A stretch of DNA of 52,116 nucleotides, taken from NCBI GenBank assembly GCA_910588535.1, contig CAJUOO010000009.1, forward strand, positions 8,810 through 60,925. Direction: 5' to 3'. Position numbers and translations under genes: made by a program. Source of the DNA: an uncultured Lachnospiraceae bacterium. GTDB taxonomy: Bacteria; Bacillota; Clostridia; Lachnospirales; Lachnospiraceae. The number at the start of each line of letters is the position of its first letter. Within the stretch, counting starts at the first letter, position 1. Below are positions 52,063-52,116 of this stretch, piece by piece. The notes beneath the pieces are model-generated. The model was not told the origin of the DNA and made no database searches. It saw only the letters and a list, made by a program, of their open reading frames with translations.

Positions 52063-52116
52063 TAGCGGAAGGGAGACTTGAACTCTCGACACCACGGGTA
52101 TGAACCGTGTGCTCTA
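52063..52116 (-). tRNA. tRNA with CAT anticodon (Met or Ile2), 5' end outside window
   Basis: Minus strand. Anticodon arm CACGG-TTCATAC-CCGTG, variable loop, T arm with TTCAAGT loop, acceptor 3' strand TTCCGCT and discriminator A at 52063. No encoded CCA. The anticodon stem lacks the three G:C pairs of an initiator tRNA, so it is an elongator Met or lysidine-modified Ile2 tRNA. The D arm is cut by the window end. Confidence 0.88.

Overview
The window comes from a spore-forming Gram-positive anaerobe of the Clostridia, most likely a Lachnospiraceae gut species. The evidence is a complete spoIIIAA-AH operon followed by an Asp23-family gene, nusB and xseA, a cysteine T-box leader, an IspF (MEP pathway) isoprenoid gene, a GH88/105 pectin-type glycosidase, strong AGGAGG-type ribosome binding sites with some TTG starts, and AT-leaning intergenic DNA. 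These are inferences from gene content; no database was searched.

Layout. 1-7.7 kb (minus strand): xseA, nusB, an Asp23-family gene and the eight-gene SpoIIIA engulfment-channel operon. 7.8-9.8 kb: a self-regulated GntR/ABC-2 transporter operon. 9.9-14 kb: an accessory zone with a DUF4303 gene, a palindromic repeat composite, a truncated gene and a membrane-anchored LuxR regulator with a membrane partner. 14-18.7 kb: a MIF-like tautomerase, a DUF3810 metallopeptidase-like protein and a three-gene ABC-2 exporter. 18.7-21.7 kb: a decayed gene, an HNH/D12 restriction-modification pair and a DUF3795 protein. 22-31.3 kb (minus): a topoisomerase IV-like pair, then a cell-surface O-acetylation cassette (DHHW protein, MBOAT, DUF4358 lipoprotein, SGNH hydrolase) and dapF. 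31.4-34.4 kb: a Cys/Gly-rich small protein, three unrecognised small genes and glyA. 34.5-42.1 kb: an accessory island with a methyltransferase, DUF1294, a PARG-like macrodomain protein and a three-gene restriction-modification system built around a GIY-YIG/helicase protein. 43-51.8 kb (minus): MATE pump, FAD dehydrogenase, GH88/105 hydrolase, and rlmB-mrnC-cysS-cysE behind a T-box, then ispF. A tRNA with anticodon CAT is cut by the right end.

Two things stand out. First, three families of structured repeats are scattered through the window. The largest (called R2 here) is a roughly 0.5-kb composite of two inverted, nested hairpins (types A and B) around a variable spacer. Each hairpin has 25-nt arms, perfect or nearly so. 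Between the two intact composites the arms differ at six positions, and every difference is matched by a compensating change in the partner arm, so the pairing itself is preserved. A 62-bp double-palindrome repeat (R1) occurs in CTA-junction tandems. One R1 copy sits inside an R2 core, another supplies the xseA stop codon, and two lie between the cysteine T-box and cysE.

Second, the restriction-modification trio has an N6-adenine methyltransferase divided just before catalytic motif IV. One subunit starts with NPPY. Two other proteins (a dedicated SAM-binding subunit and the C-terminus of the GIY-YIG/helicase) each end in the half that would normally precede it. This suggests one shared NPPY/recognition subunit that serves both modification and restriction complexes.
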